Positions 10,564-23,831 of a DNA stretch of 64,000 nt are shown one piece after another. Source of the stretch: Agroathelia rolfsii (taxonomy: Eukaryota; Basidiomycota; Agaricomycetes; Amylocorticiales; Amylocorticiaceae). Within the stretch, counting starts at the first letter, position 1; the number at the start of each line of letters is the position of its first letter. The translations under genes were made by a program, and so were the position numbers. The notes under the pieces are model-generated. The model ran no database searches and had not been told where the DNA came from. It saw only the letters and a list, made by a program, of their open reading frames with translations. The DNA lies in the NCBI GenBank assembly GCA_018343915.1, contig JABRWF010000007.1, forward strand, positions 744,001 through 808,000, given 5' to 3'.

Positions 10564-12480
10564 TACCTAAACCACCTGTTGAGCCTTAGCTCTGGGTGTG
10601 CAGTTCCAGACATCTGCCAAATTAGCATAAGCCAAGACCCTTTTTTACTTTCTTATTTGTAAGTATATGAAAACCTCGAACTGTTTGTGGAAGCAATTGG
10701 TAGAGATTAAAACCCTCTATTCAACCCATTCAGATTTAGGCTTATTAGTACCTGTACTTCCAGGGAACACTTGTGTCGTTACCCAAAGGCGCTAGTGTGG
10801 AGTTAGTCCACTGCTTCTAGGGACACCTTACCAAAGGTGTAAAACTGCTTGGTTTTCGTACGCCTTTTACTATATGCTTTTATTACATTACCAGAAGGTG
10901 GTTGGCTTACCGCCTTAAGTTTTGAAGAAGAAAAATCTATGTGTTGAGCCCTCGCTCCACTGTATATGAGCCAATCCAGAAAAGGAAAGGCACCCACACA
11001 ACCCGCCGCCAAGACCTCTGCTCGTCCCTCCGTATCCGCACTTGCTCCTCAACCTACTTTCTCCCAGCCACCTAAGGTTCCCACACCTCCAAAAGCCCCT
11101 TCCCCTCCTAAACCCGCTACTCCAGAAGAATCTGAGGAGGAAGAAGACAAAGAAGAAGAGGAACCCGAGGAATATCCATCCCCTTCTGATTTTCGAGAAC
11201 CAGAACCTATCTCTGAACCCATCTCCTCATGGACAAGGTCACGTGTTCCCACACCTGTTGTTACCCCAAAAATCCGCACTCCCATCCCTACCCCTCGCAC
11301 TCACACCCCTGCCATCACTCGTCCTCCCTCGCCAGCTATGTCTTCAGGATTCAAACAATTTATGGGTCAGATGTTGGAAATGCAACGTTAGACTACAGAA
11401 ATGATGAGACATATGACGGAGACTCAGCGCAAACTGGTCGAGATCGTGGACTGCCCTACCCCTACACCTGCACCTGTACCAGCACCTGCACCCCAGGTTG
11501 TTACGGTGGCTTCAACAAAAGAAAGAGGCAAGGAGCCCTCCAAGTTCACGGGTGATTGTGAAAAATACAAGGATTTTATCCTAGGTTTCGAAAATTACCT
11601 TGGCTTAAACCCAACCTTGTACAGTACGGATCGGGACAAGGGAAGATTATTGATCTCATTGCTAGAAGGAGGTCCGAGGAGGTGGTCAGAAAAATGGTCT
11701 GATCAAATTAAGTGTTACGAGTTGCTCAATGTATTATAATTTTATTTTGAATTTTTTATTATTTTTCTGAATTTTTCCTGATTTTTCTCTATTTTTTGAT
11801 ATATATATTGTATATTACGTAAACACACTCTGATGACTAAGCAAGTCATGTGACCAGTCGACCATGTGACTGGCCATCATGTGACCACTAGTCATGTGAC
11901 ATATCATGTAAGCAGAGTCTAGAACATGGGTTCGGATTATGATACCACTTTAGACTCACTATAATAAATAATGGCGCAATATCACGCCATACTTAGCATT
12001 ACTGCGCACAGACCATGGAACTACGCACAGACCAGGTAGAATTAGTATATAACCCTGTAGTGCCTCTACCTGAAGACCTCAGATTCGTTCTCTTTGTCTT
12101 CAGGTAAGCACAGTAGTGCTTTGTATTAAGTAAATGCTAACATAATAAAAACTTCGTCTTCAGAGCCCTTACCTCTCAAGGCGTGATTGCCTGTTTCCCC
12201 TCTCTCTCTCTCCCTACTCCCCTACCAAATCCCTTAGGCTTTGTGCCAGAGGGTTACTGTGTGCTTCGTGCTACAGTAGTCAAAGAGGTTGCTCAGTGCC
12301 CCTCTTTTGTTAGTGTGCATAAGATAGGTCCGGGCCTTTGGCTGACCATTTGCATCGCTGTATACAACACATAGTGCTGAGTGCACTTAAGCAAGCAAAG
12401 GCATTGCCCTGCGCTTGTCGCAGTTAAGATACATCACACCCATATCTGCATACACAAGACACTTCCTGTCTTAACAATAG

Positions 12481-13489
12481 TGTTATGAGTTGGACATTTT
12501 TCGCATTCTCTTTACGTACCTGTACATATTTTTATTATATTTTTACGATTTTTATTCATGGAGTTATGGACGAAATACCTTGCAGGCGACATCTTGACGC
12601 GCGTGTGACTGGCTGTGTTAGCCCCACGTGACAGGAGTGCTCGTGACAAGAGTATATTAGGAAGGCGGAGTCTAGATCATTCCTTTTCATCAAAAGGTCT
12701 AGACTCAGGAACCAGGGTCGTTCCAATCACTGTGCGATTACTAAGGAGTACTAGACTCATCACTCCAATCGGTTGCTCATCGGACTTAGTCACAAAGCAC
12801 TGCCCCTGCATTTTACATGTTCCTGCTTACAAACCCCGGCTGCGCACAGACCATCAAGGCTGCGCACGGGCCCTTCATTTTATGTATAAATACAAGCCTG
12901 TAGCCCTTACCTGAATCTTAGCTTCGACCTTTTTGCCTTCAGGTAAGGGCACCTCCCCTTTGTATACTTACATAAGAACTAATATATCTTTTCACCTTCA
13001 GGCTTATATACGTCCTAGCCAACCACCACTCCCTCTCTCTTTATTCTATTTAGTGTAAGGCCTCCAGGGCATCTAAGTAGAATACGTAGGCCCTAGTATC
13101 AGAGGGCGTAAGTCGATAAGAAACATAAGTCCTTAATACATCGAGGCGACTGCGTGTGATAAAACCCTGTTCATTCAGGTAGAGGCAGAAACAAGTCCTC
13201 TTAGGCATTTGTTGTAGTACGGAGGGCTAAGCCGCCTACTCCGAGTAAGAAAGTCTTGTGAAATCTATTTGACGCAAAGAAAGCACACGGGAAGCCTCAG
13301 GCTGGAGTACCAAATGCGATCCTAGCAAAGTAGAGTTCCAAGGCTACTATTACAAAGAATAGCAACGGGAGCACGTACGCGCCTACTAAAGACCAGACAT
13401 ACATACGTATAAAAGGGACCTTACAGTCCACCCTCGTACCTTTGAGAGGGTTTTGTTGTTTGGTTAAGTTAAGAGCGTAAGCCTTGACA
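12481..13489 (+). repeat. 5' LTR of A1 (family A)
   Basis: TGTTATGAG...GCCTTGACA. It contains TATAAATA near 12885, the stem-loop with intact loop TTAGCTTCGACCT, GTAAGG...ACTAATA...CTTCAG, and is followed by the PBS at 13492. Confidence 0.95.
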
Positions 13490-13491
13490 TT

Positions 13492-13503
13492 AGGTCGAAG
13501 CTA
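13492..13503 (+). promoter_or_regulatory. Self-primer binding site of A1
   Basis: AGGTCGAAGCTA, two bases after the LTR, complementary over 12 nt to TAGCTTCGACCT in the same LTR. Same placement as in A2. Confidence 0.75.
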
Positions 13504-14644
13504 CACCTAAAAACCATCTGTTGAGCCTTAGCTCCAGGGGTGCAGTCCCAGACATCTGCAAAGTAGCATAAGCCAAGAAAATTATTTTCCTTCTACGATT
13601 GTTCATACATAAGCAACCCCGAACTGTTTGCGGAAGCCATTGGTTGAGTAACCCTCAATTCCAACCTGTTAAGATTTATACTTGTTAGTACCTGCACTTC
13701 CAGGGAAAACTTGTGTCGTTACCTGAAGGCACTAGTGCAGAGTTAGTCTGCTGCTTCTAGGGACTCCTCTTCAGGAGTAAAACTGCTTGGTTGCCTACGT
13801 ATTTTTTACTATACACTTTATTACGTTACCAGAAGGTGGTTGGCTTACCGCCTTGTTTAAAGAAGACAAATCTGTGTGTTGAGCCCTCGCTCCACTGTAT
13901 ATGAGCTAATCCAGAAAAGGAAAGGCACCTGCACAACCCGCCGCCAAGACCTCCGCTCGACCCTCTGTATCTGCACCTGCTCCACAACCTACCTTTTCTC
14001 AACCACCCAAGGTTCCTACACCTCCAAAGGCCCCTTCCCCCCCCAAACCCGCATCACCTGAAGAATCTGAGGAGGAAGACGATGACGAGGAGGAACCCGA
14101 AGGAGAAACTTATCCCTCCCCCTCTGAATACCGAGAGCCCGAACCTGCTCCTAAACCAATTGCCTCTCGAACTTGTTCTCGTGTACCAACACCTGTTGTA
14201 ACCCCTAGAATCCGCACTCCTATCCCTGTCCCCGCACCTGCACCCCAAGTTGTAACGGTTGCTTCAACCAAAGAGAGAGGCAAGGAACCCTCAAAGTTCA
14301 CGGGTGACCGTGAAAAATACAAGGATTTCATACTAGGGTTCGAAAACTACCTTGGTTTGAATCCGACCTTGTATAGCTCAGACCGGGATAAGGGAAGATT
14401 GCTGATCTCCTTGTTAGAAGGGGGACCTAGAAGGTGGTTGGAGAAATGGTCCGACATGATCAAGCAGGAAGAGGAAGGAGAGGTTAAGGCAGAAAATCCT
14501 TTTGTCTTCCAGGACTTCTATAAGGCATTCCGAGGCCTCTATGGGTCATGGGACTATAAGAGGTCTGCACTGGATAAGCTAAAAGGCTTGAAACAGGGGT
14601 CCCGAAGTACGCAGGACTACATCACGGATTTTTGGTCCACGGCG

Positions 14645-15661
14645 TGTCAAGGCTTACGCGCTTGACTCTACCAAAAGACACAACCTGCTGTAAGGTATGC
14701 AGGCGGGCTGTAAAGCCGGGTTTTACGTGTACGACCTTGTTTGGTATTCTGGTTCAGACACCCACGTGCTCCCGTTGCTACCTTTCGTAATAGTATACAC
14801 TAAGCCCTACTTTGCTAAGATTGTGGTTGGTACTCTAGCCAGAGGCTTCCCGTGTACTCTCTTTGCGTCAAATAAAGCTTGTTGTATTTCTTACTGAGGA
14901 TAGGCGGCTTAGCCCTCCGTGGTCTACGTAATGTCTGCTAGGGCTTATTACTGCCTAGGCCTAAATGAATAGGGCTTTATTCACGCGCAATTGCCTCTGT
15001 GTATTGAGGGCTTTTGTAGTCTTACTGCCTTCTGGTACTAAGGCCTACTTATATGCTTACTAAGCTGCCCTTGAGGCCTTACGCTTAATAAGAAAAGGGG
15101 AAGAGGGAGAGTGGGGGTATGGGCTAGGACTTATGTAAGCCTGAAGGCGAGAATATATTAGTTTTTTTATGTAAGGAATACAAATAGGGGGTGCCCTTAC
15201 CTGAAGGCGAGAAGGTCGAAGCTAAGGTTCAGGTAAGGGCTACAAGCTTGTATTTATACATAAAATGAAGGGCCCGTGCGCAGCTTTAATGGTCTGTGCG
15301 CAGCAGGGTTCGTAAGCGGAAATGACTAGAATGCAGGGGCAGTGCTTTGTGCCTAAGTCCGATGAGCAACCAATCGGAATGATGAGTCTAGTACTCCTTA
15401 GTAATCGCACAGTGATCGGAACGTCCCTGGTTCCTGAGTCTAGACCTTTTGATGAAGAGGAATGATCTAGACTCCGCCTTCCTAATATACTCTTGTCACG
15501 AGCACTCCTGTCACGTGGGGCTAATACAGCCAGTCACACGCGCGTCAAGATGTCGCCTGCAAGGTATTTCGTCCGTATCACAGTCAATAAAAATCGTAAA
15601 AATACAATAAAAATATGTACATGTTCGTAAGAAAAAGGCGAAAAATGTCCAACTCATAACA
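14645..15661 (-). repeat. Solo LTR family A in A1 gag
   Basis: 1017 bp, TG...CA on the minus strand, with a perfect TSD cggcg (14640-14644 and 15662-15666). It shows that family A was active after A1 itself inserted. Confidence 0.95.
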
Positions 15662-15952
15662 CGGCGCAACAAACGGACCTATCAGAAGAGGATTGGCGCG
15701 TAAGGTTCCTGGATGGGTTAAATCCCAAGATCCGGAATGTACTTAGAGGATGGGATCAGTCCAATTTGGAAACGGTCCAGAAGGCAATGGATGCAGCCCT
15801 ACGTGCTGAACAAGGGTTGCGTTCTGCAGGTCTTTGGCAAGATACATGGAGACCTCGGTTACCGGGGGCAGGTTCAGCTGCACACCCCATTACGATTAAT
15901 GCGGCTTAGGTTGCAGCACCTCAGACCAGTCAACCCCCATTTCAGGGAAGAC

Positions 15953-16712
15953 TGTCACGAACCAAACTCGCCGGAGACCCCGACGGAAGGTTCGGCGCAA
16001 CGAGAACACGGACGGGCGATGCGGCGACAGACGGTCGCGGCAAAGGGCACTCGCGGAGGCAACAGCGTGATGCGTACGCGCGAGGCTAAGGACGGGCAAC
16101 GAATCGAGAGGGTCGGGTGCTTCGGCGAACAGCCAAGTCGATCGACGCGACTCAACGAGACGATGATCAAGAGAGGAGGAAAGGGAGTCGGATGCGAAAG
16201 CGCTAGCGGATGACGGGGCGAGTTGCTTTAGTCTGGACTTCGGCCAAATGAACGGCTTTGGCCCTTGTGTCACTGCTTCCAACTAAATGGGATGAGAGGG
16301 GAAGTGTTCTTAGTCACTAGACATTTGAATTTCCGAACTAGAGTACGTAGGTACAAAGTATTCGTGTATATATACTACTACTCAGTGGAACATGTATAAT
16401 GGAGTAAGAACAATAAGAAAATGGATAATTTCAATGATGAGTCAAAAAGGGAAATGATAAGAAAGGGAAGGATCGACACGCATGGTGGGAAGCGCTGTAG
16501 TTGTTGATCGATGCCGGGTATCAGTGAAACCACGCGGTGCATCCGGAGTTCGTTGATCGGCGATCAGGTTTGGTTCCGACAGGCGCGTGCGACACGGAGG
16601 TTCCGGCGAGACAGTGCGTTGTGAGTCACCGCCGTGCAACCCGAATGAACGCGTATTGTGGTGTGTGTCGGAAAACGTCCCGGATGTTGATCGGGATGTG
16701 CGGCGCGTGACA
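15953..16712 (+). repeat. Solo LTR family G
   Basis: TGTCACGAACC...GCGTGACA, 760 bp, with a perfect TSD aagac (15948-15952, 16713-16717). It has TATATATA near 16366 and a purine-rich AAGAACAATAAGAAA stretch also seen in LTR H, suggesting a related family. Its GC-rich 5' part accounts for several long spurious reading frames. Confidence 0.9.
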
Positions 16713-16997
16713 AAGACCATCGTTCCCACCCAGGGATTGGTCTAAAGCACAATGCTTCCACTGTGGCCAGCTAGGTCATCCAAAACGCCGTTGTCCTCTT
16801 CTGGGTTACAAACCAAGACCATCTGGACCCATGAGTCAAGCCTCGATTTCTGCCTCAATCCAGCCAACTCCAGCACCTGCAGCTACTACTGCACCCCCGC
16901 CTTCTTCTTCAACAAGCCCGCCGGCATATTCTGTCCCAGACCACGTTATGCAGATTATGGAGGAGCAGGCAGCTGTAATCGCTGCATTAAAGGATCA

Positions 16998-19900
16998 AAT
17001 GGGTTTTTCCTAGGGTCAGCTGAAAGGGCTATTCAGTCTGACCAATACGTACAAAACAGACTTTCTTCTTTCTCCTCCTGTAACAATATTTCAATTTCTT
17101 CCTCTTCTTATTTCTCCCTTGCTGGTGCGAATGGACAGCACCTCAAAGTCCCTATCATGTTCCATGGACCTTTTAGAAACTTTTCTACTTTTGCTATGAT
17201 TGATTCTGGTGCCTCTTCCTCCTTTGTAAATTATCGATACGTAGAAAAACACAAAATCCCCACAAAAAAATTACCTCGAGCCATCCCGTTATATAATATT
17301 GATAACTCCACAAACCAAATAGGAAAGATTGAATCCGTTGCTATACTCGATACCACAATAGGATCAGAAAGGAAGTACCTGCCTCTCTGCGTCGTAGACA
17401 TAGGCCAGGAAGACGTTATTCTTGGCATTGATTGGCTACGCCTTGAAAACCCAGTAATAGACTGGAAATCCGCGGAAATCACCTTTCTACCTGAAAAGAA
17501 AACTATACAAGCCACTACCACCATGCCGCCCGGATATGAAGACTTTGCTGATGTTTTCTCTGAGGAAGAAGCAAGTAGACTGCCTAGCCACAAGTCGTCG
17601 GACCATAAGATTGAGTTGCTTGATAAAACTAAGCTCAGACGAGGGCGTGTATACCCCCTCAGCAGCAACGAGACTGATGCGCTCAACGAATGGATAGACG
17701 ACAACCTGGCAAAAGGGTATATTCGTAAATCCAAAAGTGAATTCGCTGCCCCAATGTTCTTTGTTCCTAAGAAAAATGGGAAGCTCCGCCCAGTCCAGGA
17801 TTATCAAGCCCTTAATGAGCAAACCGTCAAAAATGCATACCCGCTTCCCCTAATCTCGGAAATTGTCGAACACATGACCAGATTCCACTGGTTTACCAAA
17901 ATCGACCTACGAGCAGGTTTCAACAATATCCGCATTAGGGAAGGGGATGAGCGTAAGGCGGCCTTTATCACGTCACGAGGGCTCTTTGAACCCCTGGTTA
18001 TGCCCTTTGGCCTATGCAATGCACCCTCCTCCATGCAGGGACTAATGGACGACATCCTCCTTTGCCTAGTCCAACTAGGGTTTGTCAGGGTCTATATTGA
18101 CGACGTCATCATTGGAGCTGAGACCAAGGAAAAGCTACAAGAGGTGACACGCGAAGTCCTTTCCATCCTACGAGAACATAACCTGTACGGTAACCTAGAC
18201 AAGTTCGAGGTCGAAAAACCAGAAGTCAATATCTTGGGTTTCATTGTTTCTCACCGCCAGGTTCGCATGGATCCCGAGAAGGTCAGGCCTATCCTCGATT
18301 GGCCTACTCCTAAGAATGTCAAGGAGGTCCGCAAATTCCGAGGTTTGGCCAACTATTACCAATAATTCATCCGAGACTTTGGAAAGATCTGCAAACCCCT
18401 GGATCGTCTTACGGGCAAGGTCAATTGGACCTGGGGTCCAGAAGAGCAGGAAAGTTTTGACAATCTCAAGAAGGCCTTCAGCACCGCTCCTGTTCTACGC
18501 TCCTACGATCAAAGGGCCCCGACTCGAGTTGAAACAGACGCCTCTTCCTATGCCACCAGTGCAGTTCTTAGTCAAAAGGACGAATCTGGTGCCTGGCATC
18601 CCATTGCCTTCCTATCTCAATCCATGAATGATGCCGAAAGGAACTACGACATCTGGGATAAGGAGATGTTAGGGGTTATCCGCACTCTGGATCATTGGCG
18701 TCACCTGCTCCAAGGACTTCCTGAACCATTCAAAATCTGGACGGACCACAAAAACCTGGAGTACTGGACCACAGCTCGTAATCTTACTCGTCGACAGGCT
18801 CGCTGGTCCCTTTTCTTGGCAGACTTCAACTTCCGGATTCATTACCAGAAAGGAGCTGAAAATGGCAAAGCAGATGCGTTATCTCAGCAACCGGACCTTC
18901 AAGTATCGGATGCCGAGGATAACCATGATGTAGTCTTGCTTGACCCAAAGCTATTTCGGATAAATGCTGCCCGACGAGGTCATGTTCTGATGGAAGGAGA
19001 ATCCGAGCTGCTCAAGAGAATCCGGAATGCTTCCCCCGAAGCAGAGGTTGCAGAGGCGTTATGACTAGTCAAAGACTTAGGACCTGTGAAGCTTCAGAAA
19101 GGTTTAGAAGAGTGGAATCAAGAAAATGGGATCATCCTATGACAAGGAAGGGTTTATGTACCAGCAGACAAGGAAATCCGAACACAGATTATTTCTATGT
19201 ACCATGACAGTATGCTGAGTGGTCACCCCGGCCAACACAAAACCCTTGAATTAGTCTCACGCAATTACTGGTGGCCTGGCATGACAAAGGCAGTAAACGA
19301 ATACGTAGAAACCTGCCAAATCTGCATTCAGAACAAATCCTCCCGTTTGCCGGCTTTTGGTCCCCTTGAACCCCTCTCCATGCCTACACACCCCTGGGAT
19401 CACATTACCATGGACATGATTGTCAAGCTTCCAGATTCACAGGGTTATGATAGCATTCTAGTCGTGGTAGATAGGTTTTCCAAAATGACCCATGTCATCC
19501 CCACCACGGAGAAAATCAATGCCATCGGAACAGCTGAACTTCTATGGTCCCATGTTTTCAAACTTCACGGATTGCCATCCAGGATTACTTCTGATAGGGG
19601 ACCTCAATTCGCAAGCAAGGTGATGCGAGAAGTACACAAGCGCATGGGAATCATCACAGCCATGTCCACCGCCTATCACCCGTAAACGGATGGACAATCT
19701 GAGCGTGTCAACCAAGAACTTGAAGCATACCTGAGGTTCTTTGTATCTCACCGACAGGATGATTGGGCAAGACTACTCCCCTCTGCCGAGTTTGCTCTGA
19801 ATAACCGACAACATTCCGCTACCAAGATGTCACCATTCAGAATGAACTATGGGTTTGACCCTCGTATGGATTTCTCCCTTACGGGTATCTTTGAAACACC

Positions 19901-20997
19901 AGCTGTAGAGGACTGGTTACACGTCATTGCAGATGCACAATTGGATGCTCAAGCCGCCCTTAATCTAGCTGTAGAAAAGATGAAGGAATCCTTTGACAAG
20001 CATGTACGAGAGTCACCTCAATGGCAAAAGGGCAATAAGGTCTGGTTATCCACTGAGAACCTGAAGACATCCCAACCAACAAAGAAGTTATCTGCTAAAT
20101 TTGCTGGTCCCTATGAAATCTTGGAAAGAATCGGTCCACTTGCATATTGTCTTAAGATCCCTCGTACTTGGTCAATCCATGACGTTTTCCATGTCTCCCT
20201 CCTATCCGGACATAAACCATCAGAACGGGATCAACCTCCACCGGAACCTGTGGAAGTCGAAGGAGAGGAAGAATGGGAAGTTGACAAGATCAAGGATTCC
20301 AGAATCTCAGGGAGACCCAAGCGACTAGAATACCTGGTTAGTTGGAAGGACGCACCAGGAGAGGATAATTGGGAACCGGCAGACAACCTGACACACGCCA
20401 AGTGTCAGGAGGTCCCCCTCCCAACACCACTCATGCTCTCACTAAGATGGCCTCAAGGCTGGACTCCTTGTCCACCTGGCCTAGCTACCTCTCTGGGCTA
20501 GCTACCTCTCTGGGCTAGCTACCTCTCTAGGTTAGCTTCACACTTCTTAGTGATGCTGAAAAGGGAACTGTAGACAAAGTTAAATTGAAGTAGAGTAGAA
20601 AATACATAGGTTACTTACCTGTAGACAAAGACAACAGTCTAAAGTCTACAGGTGTACATAATGAGGTTAATATAGTAATAGTCATGTGATGTGCAAATCA
20701 CATGACCTAAACTCTAACCTAAGTAGTACTACTTAACTATCAATAAAAAGAAAGGATAAAATAAAGGAAAAATAAAAGAAAAATTGGGCTAAGGTTAGTG
20801 AACTCATAACACCAAGGCCAGGATACGGGACTTCCATAAAAGGCACCCCAATGCACCTAAATGCTTAAACGCTGCAGTCTTTGGGGAATTACCTTTTAGA
20901 CCAATTGAGAATTACACGGAAACAACGACGAAGGAAACTGCGGGATGGGAACTAGGGAAGTTCCGGAGTAACTCCCTTGAGAAGGGGGTAATGTTAT
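16998..20997 (+). pseudogene. A1 pol polyprotein (stop-interrupted)
   Basis: Entered by a -1 shift at G_GGT_TTT (17001-17007). Aspartic protease is MIDSGASSSF; reverse transcriptase has the FVPKKNGKLRPVQDY, LRAGFNNIRI, MPFGLCNAPS and YIDDVIIG motifs. Then come RNase H (IWTDHKNLEYW, KADALS), the integrase HHCC domain (SRNYWWPGM, CQICIQNK), the integrase core (ITMDMIVKLP, ITSDRGPQFAS, and the QSERVNQELEAYL glutamate), and a chromodomain (EEEWEVDKIKDSR, EYLVSWKDAPGEDNWEP). In-frame stops: TAA 18363, TGA near 19062, TGA near 19140, TAA near 19682. The chromodomain is cut by solo LTR D. The frame ends ATG TTA TAA at 20997, inside the first bases of the 3' LTR. Confidence 0.9.
20403..20811 (-). repeat. 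Solo LTR family D in A1 pol
   Basis: 409 bp with a perfect TSD ccaag (20398-20402, 20812-20816). Same family as 1989-2394 and 7132-7520. Confidence 0.95.
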
Positions 20998-22000
20998 AAG
21001 TTGGACATTTTTCGCATTCTTTTTACGTACCTGTACATATTTTTATTATATTTTTACGATTTTTATTCATGGAGTTATGGACGAAATACCTTGCAGGCAA
21101 CATCTTGACGCACGTGTGACTGGCTGTGTTAGCCCCACGTGACAGGAGTGCTCGTGACAAGAGTATATTAGGAAGGCGGAGTCTAGATCATTCCTTTTCA
21201 TCAAAAGGTCTAGACTCAGGAACCAGGGACGTTCCGATCACTGTGCGATTACTAAGGAGTACTAGACTCATCACTCCAATCGGTTGCTCATCGGACTTAG
21301 TCACAAAGCACTGCCCCTGCATTTTACATGTTCCTGCTTACGAACCCCGGCTGTGCACAGACCATCAAGGCTGCGCACGGGCCCTTCATTTTATGTATAA
21401 ATACAAGCCTGTAGCCCTTACCTGAATCTTAGCTTTGACCTTTTTGCCTTCAGGTAAGGGCACCTCCTCTTTGTATACTTACATAAGAACTAATATATCT
21501 TTTCGCCTTTAGGCTTATATACATCCTAGCCAACCACCACTCCCTCTCTCTCTATTCTATTTAGTGTAAGGCCTCCAGGGCATCTAAGTAGAACACGTAG
21601 GCCCTAGTATCAGAGGGCGTAAGTCGATAAGAAACATAAGTCCTCAATACATCGAGGTGACTGCGCGTGATAAAACCCTGTTCATTCAGGTAGAGGCAGA
21701 AACAAGTCCTCTTAGGTGTTTGTTGTAGTACGGAGGGCTAAGCCGCCTACTCCGAGTAAGAAAGTCTTGTGAAATCTATTTGACGCAAAGAAAGCACACG
21801 GGAAGCCTCAGGCTGGAGTACCAAATGCAATCCTAGCAAAGTAGAGTTCCAAGGCTACTATTACAAAGGATAGCAACGGGAGCACGTACGTGCCTACTAA
21901 AGACCAGACATACATACGTATAAAAGGGACCTTACAGTCCACCCTTGTACCTTTGAGAGGGTTTCGTCGTTTGGTTAAGTCAAGAGCGTAAGCCTTGACA
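20992..22000 (+). repeat. 3' LTR of A1 (family A)
   Basis: 1009 bp, preceded by the purine tract TTGAGAAGGGGGTAA. The right flank aatag matches the left flank of the 5' LTR. Confidence 0.95.
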
Positions 22001-22492
22001 AATAGACCTCATGTGAAAGCTTAGTAAGCTTGGAGTAACACCTGGTAATTGAAAAGCTAGAAGTTGCGTGATAGTAGAAACCGGGCAAGGAAGTGTACAC
22101 CCGCGTATCCTAGGTCTTAGGAGTTGTAAAATAGCCTTACTGGCTACCCCGCACCTTACAGGGGTTGACGTAGACTCTAGTTGAGTTTTGGTGGCAAGAG
22201 TCAGGTATACTCTTGACATTAAGGCGGAAGAAAAGGTTAAGGGATCACCTCCCTTTATCTTTGAGGACTTCTATAAGGCCTTTTGAGGACTCTATGGATC
22301 TTGGGACTACAAGAGATCAGCCCTGGACAAGCTGAAGAACTTGAAGCAGGGGTCGCGTAGTACTCAGGACTACATCACGGATTTCTGGTCCACTGTACAG
22401 CAGACAGATCTTTCCGAAGAAGACTGGCGCGTACGCTTCTTAGATGGGTTGAATCCTAAAATCCGGAACGTCCTCGGCGGTTGGGATCAAAC

Positions 22493-23355
22493 TGTCAAGG
22501 GTACACTCCTTGACTTGATGTACTCGTAGGTCAACACCCACAAATGACTTCAAATGCAATGAATGTCCTTCTTAACACTAAGTTTAATGAAGTACCGATA
22601 AACAAGTATTCCCACAAGCACTACGACCCTTATTCTATTGAGGGCGTAGCTGGGTACTTTCTTAGCTTGCTTATACTCGATGCTCTTACGTATTACACGC
22701 ACACGTGAGGGGATTCGCACCGCCTCTAAGTATAGAAGAGAGAGAGAGAGAGAGTAAAAAAAGGGGGGGGGCTAGGACAATGGCCTAGGCCTGAGAGATG
22801 TATACCCTGAAGGCAAAGATTTTGATTAGTAATCTATATAATGAATACAACCTTTGGTTTACTTGCCTGAAGGCAAAGAGGTCGAAGCTGAGCTCTTCAG
22901 GACAAGTTACATGCACTATTTATACTATAATGAAATGGTCCGTGCGCAGCTTTAATGGTCTGTGCGCAGAGGGAGATAGAAGTATAAGGGTGGCAATGCA
23001 GGGGGAGAATGTTTAGCCTAACTCCACCGGGCATCCGTGTGGAGATCCGTTTCCGGATCAGTACCAGTAACTGTTAGGAATAGTTCAGGGAAAGGAAGGC
23101 TGTGTTCCTAGGCTGTGCACGATGATGAAAGAGAAGTATGCACAGCCCCGAGATTACTCCTGTGACGTGCGGCTTGGAAACACGTGAGGGCCAATCACAT
23201 GACCACTGCACTGCCCACAGTCCACGCCCTAAAGGGGTAATTTGATAAGGAAAAACAATGAAAAAGGAAAGAAAAATGCCATAACTAATTAAATAATAGT
23301 CTAAATAATACACAAAAATAACCAAAAAATCGGCGAAAATTCCCTACTCATGACA
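22493..23355 (-). repeat. Solo LTR family F in A2 gag
   Basis: 863 bp, TG...CA on the minus strand, with a perfect TSD caaac (22488-22492, 23356-23360). Its primer-like loop reads AGCTTCGACCT, the best match in the window to the family F binding site AAGTCGAAGCTA. Confidence 0.95.
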
Positions 23356-23831
23356 CAAACCAACTTGGAAACAGTACAGAAAGCTATGGATGCAGCCTTG
23401 CGTGCCGAACAAGGATTGCGTTCTGCCGAGCTCTGGCAAGATACGTGGCGACCCTGAATTCCTGTAGCCGGCTCATCGGCTAATCCGATCTCCATCAATG
23501 CAGCACAGGTTGCAGTACCTTCTATCAGTCAACCCTCATTCCAGGGAAGACCATCGTTCCCACCCAGAGATTGGTTGAAGGCTCAATGCTTCCATTGCGG
23601 ACAACTTGGCCATCCAAAGCGTCGTTGCCCTCTTTTGGGGTACAAGCCAAGGCCATTTGCTCCGCCCGCATAAGCCTCTGTCTCAGCATTGGTCCAGCCT
23701 GCCTCAGTGTCTACAGCCACCGTCACATCTCCATCCCCTCCCCTGGCAAGTCCACCAGCATATACAGTTCCTGACCATGTGATGCAAATCATAGAGGAAT
23801 AAGTGGCCGCCATCGCTGCTCTAAAGGACCA

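Larger units (their letters stand above)
13901..17013 (+). pseudogene. A1 gag (interrupted)
   Basis: Starts ATG AGC TAA, i.e. a stop at codon 3 where A2 has CAA. The sequence then parallels A2 gag: an acidic and proline-rich N-terminus, then SKFTGDREKYKDFILGFENYLGLNP, ending YITDFWSTA at 14644. It resumes at 15667 (QTDLSEEDWRVRFLDGLNPKIRN) after solo LTR A, and at 16718 after solo LTR G with PRDWSKAQCFHCGQLGHP and the C-x2-C-x4-H-x4-C knuckle. It ends GFS-TAG at 17013. A further TAG is near 15908. Confidence 0.88.
12481..22000 (+). mobile_element. Full-length chromodomain gypsy element A1 (inner)
   Basis: LTRs 12481-13489 and 20992-22000 (1009 bp each, nearly identical by eye) with a perfect TSD aatag (12476-12480, 22001-22005) inside LTR B. 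The internal part holds gag (13901-17013) and pol (to 20997), interrupted by solo LTRs A (14645-15661), G (15953-16712) and D (20403-20811). The domain order is capsid, CCHC, protease, RT, RNase H, integrase, chromodomain, as in Tf1/sushi-like chromoviruses. Several stops make it inactive. It shares its family with A2, and the LTRs suggest it is younger. Confidence 0.93.
11713..22218 (+). repeat. Solo LTR family B, split by element A1
   Basis: Two pieces, 11713-12480 and 22006-22218, rejoin to about 981 bp (TGTTACGAG...TCTTGACA). The outer TSD ttaag is perfect (11708-11712 and 22219-22223) and lies in A2 gag. The inner TSD aatag belongs to A1. Confidence 0.93.

Noticed and set aside
15737..16282. 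Long overlapping frames on both strands (158 and 128 codons)
   Set aside because: They sit in GC-rich solo LTR G and across its junction with gag. No domain or codon pattern.
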